In this document: positions 7,509-14,893 of the stretch, one piece after another
How the letters are laid out: the number at the start of each line of letters is the position of its first letter
Numbering within the stretch: position 1 is the first letter of the stretch
From: an uncultured Candidatus Saccharibacteria bacterium
Lineage (GTDB): Bacteria; Patescibacteriota; Saccharimonadia; Saccharimonadales; Saccharimonadaceae
Direction: 5' to 3'
NCBI GenBank assembly: GCA_949063825.1
Contig: CARSRA010000006.1
Span: 1 to 32,125, forward strand
Length of the DNA stretch: 32,125 nucleotides
Translations under genes and position numbers: made by a program
The notes under the pieces: generated by a model
Told to the model about the DNA's origin: nothing
The model's input: only the letters and a program-made list of their open reading frames with translations
Databases searched by the model: none

Positions 7509-9221
7509 ATGGATAAAGAACCGACGGATAGTACGATCGATTACGACAACCAGGAGCAAGGCAATACTGCTGATGTGCCGCAAAATGATACTAATATCCA
7601 AGATGGAGTCTTGCAAGTTTCGGATAAGCCCGAAAACAAGGAAATGATTCAGGCTGAGTCAAACGTTAATGGAACTATCTCGAGTGTCACGATCGACGAA
7701 ACTGTCGGGTCGGGAGAGCCACAATCGACCGAGAATATTACTACGGATGAGACTGAGACGGCGTCGGGGAAGGACTCGGGGAAGGACTCGGGTTTGGAGG
7801 TTTTGTCGGGATCAATGGATCCATTAAAACAGATGGAGACGGCGGCGAGTGCAGCGGAGAATGATACTAATGATATCGAGCGTGCGCGCAAGATTGCTCA
7901 GAATAACGAGCGTCATCATGTGACGGCAACTGCAGATAATACGCCGGGTTCAGCTCAGCCGGTGGATGTGCGCCAAGATTTCATAGATCAAATGCATAAT
8001 CCTAAAGCTGGACGTGGCGGTAAAGGCTTGACTACTGGGAAGAAGATTGCGATCGGTGTCGCTGTAGCATTACTGCTTATTGCGACGGGGTCTTTAGTTT
8101 GGTGGTTCGCATATTATAGTCGACCAGATGTTGTTGTAGCTGATGCTATGGGGCATTTGATTTCTGCTCCTAGTGTTAACACCAATATGGTCACAACTAA
8201 CGTATATAAATACGGCGATATTCAAGAGCCTAGTACTGTAACGGCGTCTACTCAGAGGCATGGCCTGACAGAATTTTTGACTCATCTTGAGTTTGATGCG
8301 TCAGGGTTGAGTGATGCGATGGATATTTCCGATCAGGATGATGAATCTACTGAATCGGAAAATTCAGAGGAAGGGGTTGGATTATCGGCCGACGTTATGA
8401 TGCTTGGCGGCGGTTTTCTGTTCGCTAAACTTGACGGCCTGAGCACTTTACCGATTGAATATACTGATGACAATGAAGTAATAACTGAGGCGGTAGGGAT
8501 TCTAGAGGGTATTGATGGAAAATGGTATCAAATCAGCATTGAGGAGGTGTTGGATCTCCTCGGTATGGAGGAAGAGACTGCGAAGCCAATTGAGGATTTT
8601 TATCACTGTTCAATCGCAGTAGCCGGTCAAGATTATTCAGAAGAATTAAAGGCGGCTTATGAACAGAATCCGTTTCTCACTGCGACAAAAAGTGATGCAA
8701 AACCGACCATGAGTGGCACTAAGGTGTATGATATTAATATCAACTATGATATCTTGGCAAACTTCTTGAATACGTTACCGCAGCTTGGGATGGCCGAATC
8801 ATTTTATGTTTGCTATAATACCATGGCCGAGAGTCTAGGCATAGATGCTATTTCGGCAGGCGACTTCGGGGCGGTAAACCCGGAGGATTTAAAAGGGTCG
8901 ATGAGTCATTCATTGCAGGCTGAGATTGCTAATTTTGGTCACGAGCTAGTTCGTTTCATCATGCAGACTAGCGACGATGATCAATCGACTGAGATGGTAA
9001 TTGATTTTGACTATGCCTATCGTGAGCTTGCGGCGCCAAGTGAATATTGGACAGCCGAGGATTTAGTAATGGCAATAAAGGAGCTTTGGGTAGCATTGGT
9101 CGGAGGAGTGGATACTTATCCTGACACCGACGACGTATCAGGCGAAGAGTTTGATGATTCAGAGGACGACGATTGGTATGATGACGATGATTGGTACTAT
9201 GAAGAAGAGGATGATTTTTAA
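7509..9221 (+). CDS. acidic single-pass membrane protein, unknown function
   Basis: No family recognised. Of 570 residues, the first ~165 are a polar, acidic, probably disordered region with a short exact repeat (GKDSGKDSG near 87-95, from a doubled 12-bp unit). A basic Gly/Lys stretch and one membrane helix (about 180-202) follow. The remaining ~370 residues are probably outside the cell and contain no cell-wall anchor motif. The C-terminus is an extreme Asp/Glu/Tyr/Trp tract (EDDDWYDDDDWYYEEEDDF). An acidic tail like this could bind divalent cations or a basic partner; that is speculation. The gene lies 14 nt upstream of an FtsA/PilM-like ATPase and is probably cotranscribed with it, so a role at a membrane assembly scaffold is possible. 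Confidence 0.72.
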   Translation: MDKEPTDSTIDYDNQEQGNTADVPQNDTNIQDGVLQVSDKPENKEMIQAESNVNGTISSVTIDETVGSGEPQSTENITTDETETASGKDSGKDSGLEVLSGSMDPLKQMETAASAAENDTNDIERARKIAQNNERHHVTATADNTPGSAQPVDVRQDFIDQMHNPKAGRGGKGLTTGKKIAIGVAVALLLIATGSLVWWFAYYSRPDVVVADAMGHLISAPSVNTNMVTTNVYKYGDIQEPSTVTASTQRHGLTEFLTHLEFDASGLSDAMDISDQDDESTESENSEEGVGLSADVMMLGGGFLFAKLDGLSTLPIEYTDDNEVITEAVGILEGIDGKWYQISIEEVLDLLGMEEETAKPIEDFYHCSIAVAGQDYSEELKAAYEQNPFLTATKSDAKPTMSGTKVYDININYDILANFLNTLPQLGMAESFYVCYNTMAESLGIDAISAGDFGAVNPEDLKGSMSHSLQAEIANFGHELVRFIMQTSDDDQSTEMVIDFDYAYRELAAPSEYWTAEDLVMAIKELWVALVGGVDTYPDTDDVSGEEFDDSEDDDWYDDDDWYYEEEDDF

Positions 9222-9235
9222 GATAGGGGCGGATC

Positions 9236-10609
9236 ATGGGTTTTTTAGATAAATTCAACATTCAGACCAGCAAAAAGAGCGAGAAACGGGATGAGGAAGT
9301 TTCTGATCAGCCTGAGAAGCAATCGGAGTTGCTGAGTGGTGATGATTTTTCGGTAGATGATCTATACAAATTAAAGAGTAGTGATGCTATTTTGGCTCTT
9401 GATATTGGTACGGAGTTTGTTAAGGCAGTGATCGCACGACAGGATTCTGACAAAAATCTGGAGGTTATCGGCGCGGGCAGAGTACGCCAGAGTGAAGGGA
9501 ATATGTATGCTGGGGCGATTGCTGATATTCCGAGCGTAGTGAAGGTTTGTGAAAAAGCCGTTGCCATGGCCGAGAAAATGGCAGAAGTTTCAAGCAAGAC
9601 TACGGTGGTCGGTATCGCTGGTGAGTTAGTCAAGGGTAATACTAGTACTGTACGCTATCGACGCAAGAATGGTAATAAACCGCTCACGGAGCAGGAAATA
9701 GCACTAATCATCAAGCAAGTCCAAGAACATGCTGGAACGAAGGCACGTAAAGAAATCGCTGACGAAACGAATAATCCAGACGCGGAGGTACGTCTCATTA
9801 ATTCGGCGATCGTCTCGATTAGTATTGATGGCTACAAGATTTCGAATCCAGTCGGGTTCAAAGGTAACGATGTAGTAATCCAATTCTATACAGCATTTGC
9901 GCCATTGATCCATATCTCGGCGATTGAAAAGGTTTGTGCAGAACTAAATCTCGATCTGCTAGCGGTGGCGGTTGAGCCTTTTGCGGTTTGCCGAGCTTGT
10001 TTGGGGAATGATACTGATAGCAACAAGTTCTCTGGCATTGTGATGGATATTGGCGGCGGTACGACCGATATTGCCGTGGTAGACGATGGCGGAGTTGAAG
10101 GGACGCGGATGTTCGGTGTTGGTGGGCGTAGTTTTACGCATCAAATTGCTGAGATTCTAAATGTTGATTTTGATACGGCGGAAAAATATAAAATTTCGAT
10201 CAATAATCCTGCCAAAGTGCCAGCAGATATGCGCGATGCAATGATGCTTTCGGTACAGCGGAATTTGGCGGTATGGTTGTCTGGCGTACAGATCACGCTC
10301 GAAGAGTTTGAAGATATTGAGATGTTGCCAAATAAGATTTTGCTGTGTGGGGGCGGAGCAGGATTGACTGAGTTGCGTGATGTCTTGGCTGGCACGGATT
10401 GGTTTAAGGGGCTAGCCTTTAGCCGGCGCCCAGTCGTGCATTTGATTGAGGCTAAAGAAATCCCTGGGATTAAGAATTCTACCGAAGTGAAGCTTGATAG
10501 TAGCTACATCACTGCACTCGGACTGCTGAGAGTGGCACTTGATACTTTGATCGGCTCGCCAGACGGTGCAGGAGTGCGCGGTAAGTTGACTAAATTGCTT
10601 CAAAATTAG
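9236..10609 (+). CDS. FtsA/PilM-type actin-like ATPase, probably FtsA-like
   Basis: An actin/Hsp70-fold ATPase of 457 residues. Phosphate-1 is LDIGTEFVKAV (about 55-65), phosphate-2 is DIGGGTTDIAVV (about 271-282), and the adenosine loop is LLCGGGAGL (about 369). After phosphate-2 comes GVGGRSFTHQIAEIL and AEKYKI. This is the FtsA pattern of a GG-x-x-T-x-x-IA helix and a downstream Lys. The end (GKLTKLLQN) could be the short amphipathic membrane-targeting helix typical of FtsA. An unusual ~50-residue charged N-terminal extension precedes the core. PilM of type IV pili shares the fold and is the main alternative, but no pilN, pilO or pilQ genes are nearby. No ftsZ is in the window either, so the role in division is inferred. 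AGGGGCGG upstream serves as the ribosome site. Confidence 0.75.
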   Translation: MGFLDKFNIQTSKKSEKRDEEVSDQPEKQSELLSGDDFSVDDLYKLKSSDAILALDIGTEFVKAVIARQDSDKNLEVIGAGRVRQSEGNMYAGAIADIPSVVKVCEKAVAMAEKMAEVSSKTTVVGIAGELVKGNTSTVRYRRKNGNKPLTEQEIALIIKQVQEHAGTKARKEIADETNNPDAEVRLINSAIVSISIDGYKISNPVGFKGNDVVIQFYTAFAPLIHISAIEKVCAELNLDLLAVAVEPFAVCRACLGNDTDSNKFSGIVMDIGGGTTDIAVVDDGGVEGTRMFGVGGRSFTHQIAEILNVDFDTAEKYKISINNPAKVPADMRDAMMLSVQRNLAVWLSGVQITLEEFEDIEMLPNKILLCGGGAGLTELRDVLAGTDWFKGLAFSRRPVVHLIEAKEIPGIKNSTEVKLDSSYITALGLLRVALDTLIGSPDGAGVRGKLTKLLQN

Positions 10610-10619
10610 AATGTTATGA

Positions 10620-11306
10620 TTAGGCTTTAGGGACTTCTTGGAATTTGCCTGATTTTAGGTCTCCAAGTTGATAGGGGCCAAATTGAACACGGTGCAATTT
10701 TATGACAGTGTAGCCTAGAGCGGCAAAAGTGCGACGGATTTGACGATTACGCCCCTCGCTCATAGTTACTCGCCATTTCCTGCGAGCATCGTCTAGTCGT
10801 TCTAAACCGAGACGTGAGACGCCGTCGCCAATTTCGATGCCAAAATCTGAGATTTCTTGCTGATGTAGAGGCTCAAGCTCATGATCAAGCTCGACTAGAT
10901 AGATTTTAGTCTTAGTAAACTTGGGATGTGTCATTTGGAAATTAAAATCACCATCATTAGTAAGTAGAATTAGGCCAGAAGAATCCTTATCCAAGCGACC
11001 AACGGTCTTTAGGCTTTGGTATTTTGTTGGTAAGAGCTCATAGATCGTGGGGGTTGAGTCTTGGGATTTTCGCGAACAAACATACCCGACTGGTTTATGG
11101 AGACCAAGATAGATAAAATCCCTCGAAAAAGGGACTATCTTTCCATTATAGCACACTTTATCTTTTTTGTCAATAGATAGGCGCTGGCCGAGCACGGCTG
11201 GCTTGCCGTTGATGGTGACTCGGCCTGATTGGATGGCTACGTCCGCTTCACGTCGAGAGAGGCCGAGTTGCTCGGCCAGAAATTTATTTAGTCGAAGTTC
11301 TTGCAT
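10620..11306 (-). CDS. rluB: rRNA pseudouridine synthase, RsuA/RluB family
   Basis: Isomerises a uridine in ribosomal RNA. The S4 RNA-binding domain is at about 4-55 (LNKFLAEQLGLSRREADVAI). The catalytic domain carries HKPVGYVCSRK (about 70-80) and GRLDKDSSGLILLTNDGD (about 103-120), with catalytic Asp106. Length 228 fits the family. The target (23S, RluB-like, or 16S, RsuA-like) cannot be read from the sequence; the symbol is the commonest assignment. It is the third gene of a minus-strand cluster, 44 nt after the response regulator, and converges on the FtsA-like gene with a 10-nt gap. A poor -10 (TATTAT, 11316-11321) is 9 nt before the ATG. Inside the gene, at 11145-11154, the minus strand reads TGTGCTATAAT, identical to promoters elsewhere in this window. 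Confidence 0.88.
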   Translation of the reverse strand: MQELRLNKFLAEQLGLSRREADVAIQSGRVTINGKPAVLGQRLSIDKKDKVCYNGKIVPFSRDFIYLGLHKPVGYVCSRKSQDSTPTIYELLPTKYQSLKTVGRLDKDSSGLILLTNDGDFNFQMTHPKFTKTKIYLVELDHELEPLHQQEISDFGIEIGDGVSRLGLERLDDARRKWRVTMSEGRNRQIRRTFAALGYTVIKLHRVQFGPYQLGDLKSGKFQEVPKA

Positions 11307-11350
11307 ATTACTTTGATAATACTAGAAACCACATCCAGCGTCCAGCTTAT

Positions 11351-11983
11351 CTATACACCGAATTGTGACGGATCAATAGTTGAGGAAGATTGAGGGGCCG
11401 GATTCGGCGCTGGTTGGCTAGGTATTTGCTGATCTGGTATTGGCTGAGCCGATACTGGTTGGCTAGTTATCGATTGAGTTGGTGCCGGTTGATTGGGGAT
11501 TTGCTGAGCTGGCATTGGCTGCGTTGATGGTGATTGATCCATCAAGGGTTGAACCAGCTCTGATTGAAACGATTGTATCGGCGCTGGACCGGTAGTGATT
11601 TCTGAATCGATTGGACGATCACCTAGCACGTCATGGACTACATTTACGACATCTTCGATCCCGACTTGAGATTTAACGAGATAACGATTGGCGCCTAAAT
11701 TCTCTCCGCGCTCGCGCTGTTCGTCGGAGGAGAGCGCAGTCATGATGATTACCTTGATATCTTTCATTTCTGGTGTCGAACGTAGAATATCAAGCATATC
11801 AAAGCCAGAGATTTTCGGCATCATGGCATCGGTAATAATGAGGTCTGGGCGTTCTTTGACTGCTACGGCTAGAGCCTCTTCGCCGTCGTGAGCCATTACG
11901 ATTTGATAACCCTCAGCAGTGAGTCGAATACTATAAATCTCACGTAAGCTATCATCGTCTTCTACTAGCATGATTTTTTGCAT
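11351..11983 (-). CDS. response regulator, receiver domain with Pro/Gln-rich tail
   Basis: Residues 1-~125 are a CheY-like receiver. The acidic pocket is VEDDD (7-11), the phosphoacceptor Asp52 is in IITDAMMPK, the conserved Thr is in IIMTALSS and the Lys is in YLVKS. No DNA-binding or enzymatic output domain follows. The last ~85 residues are a degenerate repeat of Gln, Pro, Ser, Thr and Ala (units like PAQQIPNQPAPTQ). Output must therefore come from protein contact, with the tail as linker or docking tether. It follows the histidine kinase by 9 nt and its ribosome site AAGGAG overlaps the kinase stop codon, so the two are translationally linked partners. Confidence 0.9.
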   Translation of the reverse strand: MQKIMLVEDDDSLREIYSIRLTAEGYQIVMAHDGEEALAVAVKERPDLIITDAMMPKISGFDMLDILRSTPEMKDIKVIIMTALSSDEQRERGENLGANRYLVKSQVGIEDVVNVVHDVLGDRPIDSEITTGPAPIQSFQSELVQPLMDQSPSTQPMPAQQIPNQPAPTQSITSQPVSAQPIPDQQIPSQPAPNPAPQSSSTIDPSQFGV

Positions 11984-11992
11984 AACTTCTCC

Positions 11993-13657
11993 TTATTGAT
12001 TGTTAGTTGGCGGTACTGGTGGTAATTCTGGAGTTGATTTTGAGGATGACTCAGCTAAGGCTTTTTGAGCGGCTTCAAGCGCCAAGGATAATTCGCCACC
12101 TCCATCAGTGTTAGTTGATGCCGTAGGGGTCGGGGATTCTCGCAGTCGCGGGTGTACAGGGATTTTGATGGAATTATTTGAGGCAGGGTTCGCCATTGGA
12201 GCAATACTAGCTCCTTGTACGGCCCTAGCTCCTGGAGTAACTAACGTGGGGTTGGTTGCCTGTGCGGTGTTGCTGGCCGCCACTTTACTAGCGCTGCTAT
12301 TATTTATATTATTCACAGAAGTATTTGTGCTGAGCTGTGGCGTATTATTTTCTATGGTATTATTTGGGTTACTCGTGATTGGCGACTTCATGGTGGCATT
12401 GGTCGCTGCATTGAACTGTGGCATAGCGGTGCCATTAAGTGTGTTTGTGAAATTCTGTACCATTTGTTCATTGGCGTGGGCGATACTGAGTTTTTGATAG
12501 TCAGCATCAGAGATACGAGGCAGGGAAACGAAAAAAGTTGAACCGTCTCCAAAAGCGCTCTCGGCCCACACGCGGCCGCCCATTGCATCGACGCGTTCTT
12601 TGACGAGATATAGCCCGAGCCCGGTACCGCCGATTTGTCGAGTCTGAGAGTTGTCGACTCGATAGAATTTTTGGAATAGGTGCGGCAGATCATCGGCAGA
12701 AATACCAATCCCGGTATCAGTTACGTTGATCAGAACTTTATCTCCATCGCCGCGCGCATTAACCCAAATTTCACCGCCATCAGGAGTATATTTGATAGCG
12801 TTGCCAATCAAGTTTTCCATGACTGCTCGTAGGAAATCAAGGTCAACCGACATATAAACTTTCGGCTCGATATGTTTTTTGTCAGCGACTACAGCTGGCG
12901 CATTAGTACCAAAACTATATTTGAGTTTTTTAGGCGGAATCATCTGTGCGCAACTATCGGCGATTTGCTTTATGGTCTCAATCGCGTCGACCGGCACGAA
13001 GTGTGGCCGCAGACGGTGATCATCAAGCTTAGTGACATCGAGTAGGTCGCGAAAGAGGTTGCCAAGGTGCTTGCTGGCCTTATGAGCCTCTTCGAGATAT
13101 TGTTTAGCGCGAGCATCAATTGTTGCGGTCTGCGGGTTCATGGCTAGACCAAGATACCCTTCGATCGAAGCTACTGGCGTGCGCATCTCATGGCTAGCAG
13201 TTGAAATAAAATCTTCACGTTCGTGCTCTTTGGCGAGCTCGGATGTGACATCGCGGAAGGTGATAATCCGATAATCATTCTTGCCGCCAGTCGGGGTACA
13301 AGTGAGGGCAACTGCGATGCGCTGTTCACCGCTGGCCGAGACTAGTAGGAAGTCATGCGTAGAAAGCGACTGGTTGGCTGCAATTGCATTAAAGAAGGGG
13401 TTCTCGTTAGGAGGGATGGGCGCGCCTTCGGCGTTTTCGAGTTTGAGGATATAATGAATATCTAAGCCGATGATATTGTTTGGAGTACTATAGCCAACTA
13501 AAGTAGCCGCAGCTGGGTTCGCGAATTGAATCGAACCTCTAGCGTCAATCAAGACTACTCCTTCGGCAATCGAATTGAGAACTCGCGCCGCCAAATCCGC
13601 TGTGCGACTGGTGGGAGCGGTAGTGATTTGAGTCGTTTGTTTTTTGAAAAAGCCCAT
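11993..13657 (-). CDS. soluble PAS histidine kinase with Asn/Thr-rich tail
   Basis: Sensor kinase of 554 residues with no transmembrane segment. A PAS domain occupies about 22-140 (NSIAEGVVLIDARGSIQFAN). HisKA follows with phosphoacceptor His156 in ASHEMRTPVASIEGY. The HATPase domain has its N box near 282-292 (NLIGNAIKYTPDGG), DTGIGIS (314-320) and GGTGLGLYLVKERV (343-356). All catalytic motifs look intact. After residue ~390 comes a 160-residue Asn/Ser/Thr/Pro/Ala tail with no fold I recognise. With no membrane anchor, the PAS domain probably reads a cytoplasmic signal such as redox state or a metabolite. Its presumed partner is the adjacent receiver protein. The -10 box ends 7 nt before the ATG and no Shine-Dalgarno is seen. 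Confidence 0.92.
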   Translation of the reverse strand: MGFFKKQTTQITTAPTSRTADLAARVLNSIAEGVVLIDARGSIQFANPAAATLVGYSTPNNIIGLDIHYILKLENAEGAPIPPNENPFFNAIAANQSLSTHDFLLVSASGEQRIAVALTCTPTGGKNDYRIITFRDVTSELAKEHEREDFISTASHEMRTPVASIEGYLGLAMNPQTATIDARAKQYLEEAHKASKHLGNLFRDLLDVTKLDDHRLRPHFVPVDAIETIKQIADSCAQMIPPKKLKYSFGTNAPAVVADKKHIEPKVYMSVDLDFLRAVMENLIGNAIKYTPDGGEIWVNARGDGDKVLINVTDTGIGISADDLPHLFQKFYRVDNSQTRQIGGTGLGLYLVKERVDAMGGRVWAESAFGDGSTFFVSLPRISDADYQKLSIAHANEQMVQNFTNTLNGTAMPQFNAATNATMKSPITSNPNNTIENNTPQLSTNTSVNNINNSSASKVAASNTAQATNPTLVTPGARAVQGASIAPMANPASNNSIKIPVHPRLRESPTPTASTNTDGGGELSLALEAAQKALAESSSKSTPELPPVPPTNNQ

Positions 13658-13664
13658 TATCTGA

Positions 13665-13674
13665 ATTATAGCAT
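13665..13674 (-). promoter_or_regulatory. extended -10 promoter of the histidine kinase operon
   Basis: Minus strand reads ATGC-TATAAT (box at 13665-13670), 7 nt before the kinase ATG. No good -35 is visible. The spacing predicts a leaderless message for the first gene of the kinase-regulator pair. Confidence 0.7.
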
Positions 13675-13726
13675 AAGTCGTATAAAAATCAGCAAAACCC
13701 TGATTTTGTTTTTAAAAAGAGGGATA

Positions 13727-13770
13727 AACTAAAAATAAAATAGCCCTCACTCTCAATGAGCGGGGGCTAT
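13727..13770 (-). terminator. intrinsic terminator of the hydrolase-like gene
   Basis: The stem pairs ATAGCCC (13740-13746) with GGGCTAT (13764-13770), extended inward by further pairs with one mismatch. On the minus strand it is followed by a T-rich run (complement of 13727-13739). It lies about 50 nt past the stop codon at 13819. Confidence 0.75.
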
Positions 13771-13818
13771 AGTCCAGTCGTGATCTTGAGTTTTTACAAA
13801 GCTTAGTTTTGCATATCT

Positions 13819-14697
13819 TTATCGGTTAGCCAAAATGGCATCGATGGCTTCTCGATAGACTGTGCCGCTGCCGATCGTGTCGCCGTGGCGAGTTTCAACC
13901 TCAAATATAATGACGCTTTTGTTGCGTCTATAATATTCAATGATCTTTTGATTATTAAGAAACTCGTCCTGATCGTTTATGATGATCGCTGTAACCGCGT
14001 TCAACTCATGGTAACGTAGCTTTTTCGAAAGTCGCGAAAGTTGCGTCTCAAAGTAGTCACCCCTCTCTGAATGATAGGTAATCAATTCGAGCTGTGACGT
14101 AAATAGCATTGGTGAGAACCATAGGCCGGAGCTCCTGATGATCGGAATTGGCATTACGAAGATTAATACAATGCCAATCACATTGATTATCGGTATGATT
14201 AATTGGAGCGCCATGCCTAATTTAGGCTTTAAGAACTCCGGAGTCCAGCACGGGTTAATATCGTAACATTCAATCTCGATATATCTGAGGTCGTTTTCTC
14301 CGTCTGCGACTACATTTGTCATTTGGTAAGCCTGTTTGACTGCGAAATAATGCCCGACTTTGGTTCCCAGCGAAATACCGAAGAATCGTACCTTCTTAAA
14401 GTCATGTTCGACTATGACCTGTTCAATTTTATTGCATGTCGACTTGTAGTCGACGCCTAAATTGCTATTTGGTACCAGGAAGATTTCTTCACCCTTGAAA
14501 GATGGGTGATCCAGCATGAACTGGAAGGCTTCCTCGGGCTGATTAAGCAGCCCAGCGCTGAAAAAGTTTGCCGTCGTCTGATGTGCTGTTGACAAAGATG
14601 CCGGTGAAACCCGTATTATCTTTGTTCCGCGACAGAATAATACGATGCTTAATGCTACTGCCAACATCACGTATGCAACAATAAAAAATATCTCCAT
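13819..14697 (-). CDS. membrane-anchored alpha/beta-hydrolase-like protein
   Basis: Of 292 residues, the N-terminus is a membrane helix (about 3-23). A second long hydrophobic segment (about 161-188) sits in the middle. Three spaced motifs match an alpha/beta-hydrolase triad: a nucleophile elbow GISLG with Ser109 (preceded by VRFF), an acid in IIINDQDEF (Asp242 or Asp244), and a late His271 in ETRHGD. In this reading the mid-protein hydrophobic part would be a lid or membrane insertion at the usual cap position. The substrate is unknown; lipid or ester cleavage at the membrane is a guess. The gene has its own strong promoter and terminator, so it is a single-gene unit. Its ribosome site AAGGGGGTT also occurs before the orphan gene at 32072. 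The fold call rests on motif order only. Confidence 0.6.
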   Translation of the reverse strand: MEIFFIVAYVMLAVALSIVLFCRGTKIIRVSPASLSTAHQTTANFFSAGLLNQPEEAFQFMLDHPSFKGEEIFLVPNSNLGVDYKSTCNKIEQVIVEHDFKKVRFFGISLGTKVGHYFAVKQAYQMTNVVADGENDLRYIEIECYDINPCWTPEFLKPKLGMALQLIIPIINVIGIVLIFVMPIPIIRSSGLWFSPMLFTSQLELITYHSERGDYFETQLSRLSKKLRYHELNAVTAIIINDQDEFLNNQKIIEYYRRNKSVIIFEVETRHGDTIGSGTVYREAIDAILANR

Positions 14698-14746
14698 TTT
14701 TAACCCCCTTGCGTCTACGACTGGATTATTAAGGTACTATCTTTTA

Positions 14747-14775
14747 ATTATAGCACAGATTGGCGTATAAGTCAA
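14747..14775 (-). promoter_or_regulatory. strong promoter of the hydrolase-like gene
   Basis: On the minus strand: TTGACT (complement of 14770-14775), a 17-nt spacer and TATAAT (complement of 14747-14752), with TGTGC before the -10. A leader of about 40-45 nt with AAGGGGG precedes the ATG at 14697. Confidence 0.82.
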
Positions 14776-14804
14776 TAGGATATGGATAAGAATAAGGGCT
14801 ATAT

Positions 14805-14830
14805 GCAAAAATGTTGTGATTTTTACAACA
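14805..14830 (-). terminator. terminator-like hairpin with no obvious gene
   Basis: The minus strand reads TGTTGT, a 7-nt loop, ACAACA, then TTTTTG. The 6-bp stem and T run resemble a terminator. No minus-strand gene lies upstream of it, only the start of the plus-strand 14894 gene. It closely resembles the trmD terminator at 23137-23165. Confidence 0.4.
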
Positions 14831-14873
14831 GATGGAAATAAATTTATGCTTATAATGGGCAGGCGAAAGAATT

Positions 14874-14884
14874 TATGCTATACT
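14874..14884 (+). promoter_or_regulatory. probable promoter of the four-gene operon
   Basis: TATGC-TATACT (TATACT at 14879-14884), with a loose -35 (TGGGCA, 14856-14861) 17 nt upstream. ATG 14894 is 9 nt after the -10 box, giving a leader of at most a few bases. A second TATAAT at 14851-14856 is an alternative start. Confidence 0.55.
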
Positions 14885-14893
14885 TGAGGCAGT

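Noticed and set aside
9236..10609. Assignment as PilM of a type IV pilus operon.
   Set aside because: No PilN/O/Q genes adjacent, and the motif after phosphate-2 and the amphipathic C-terminus fit FtsA better; kept as an alternative only.
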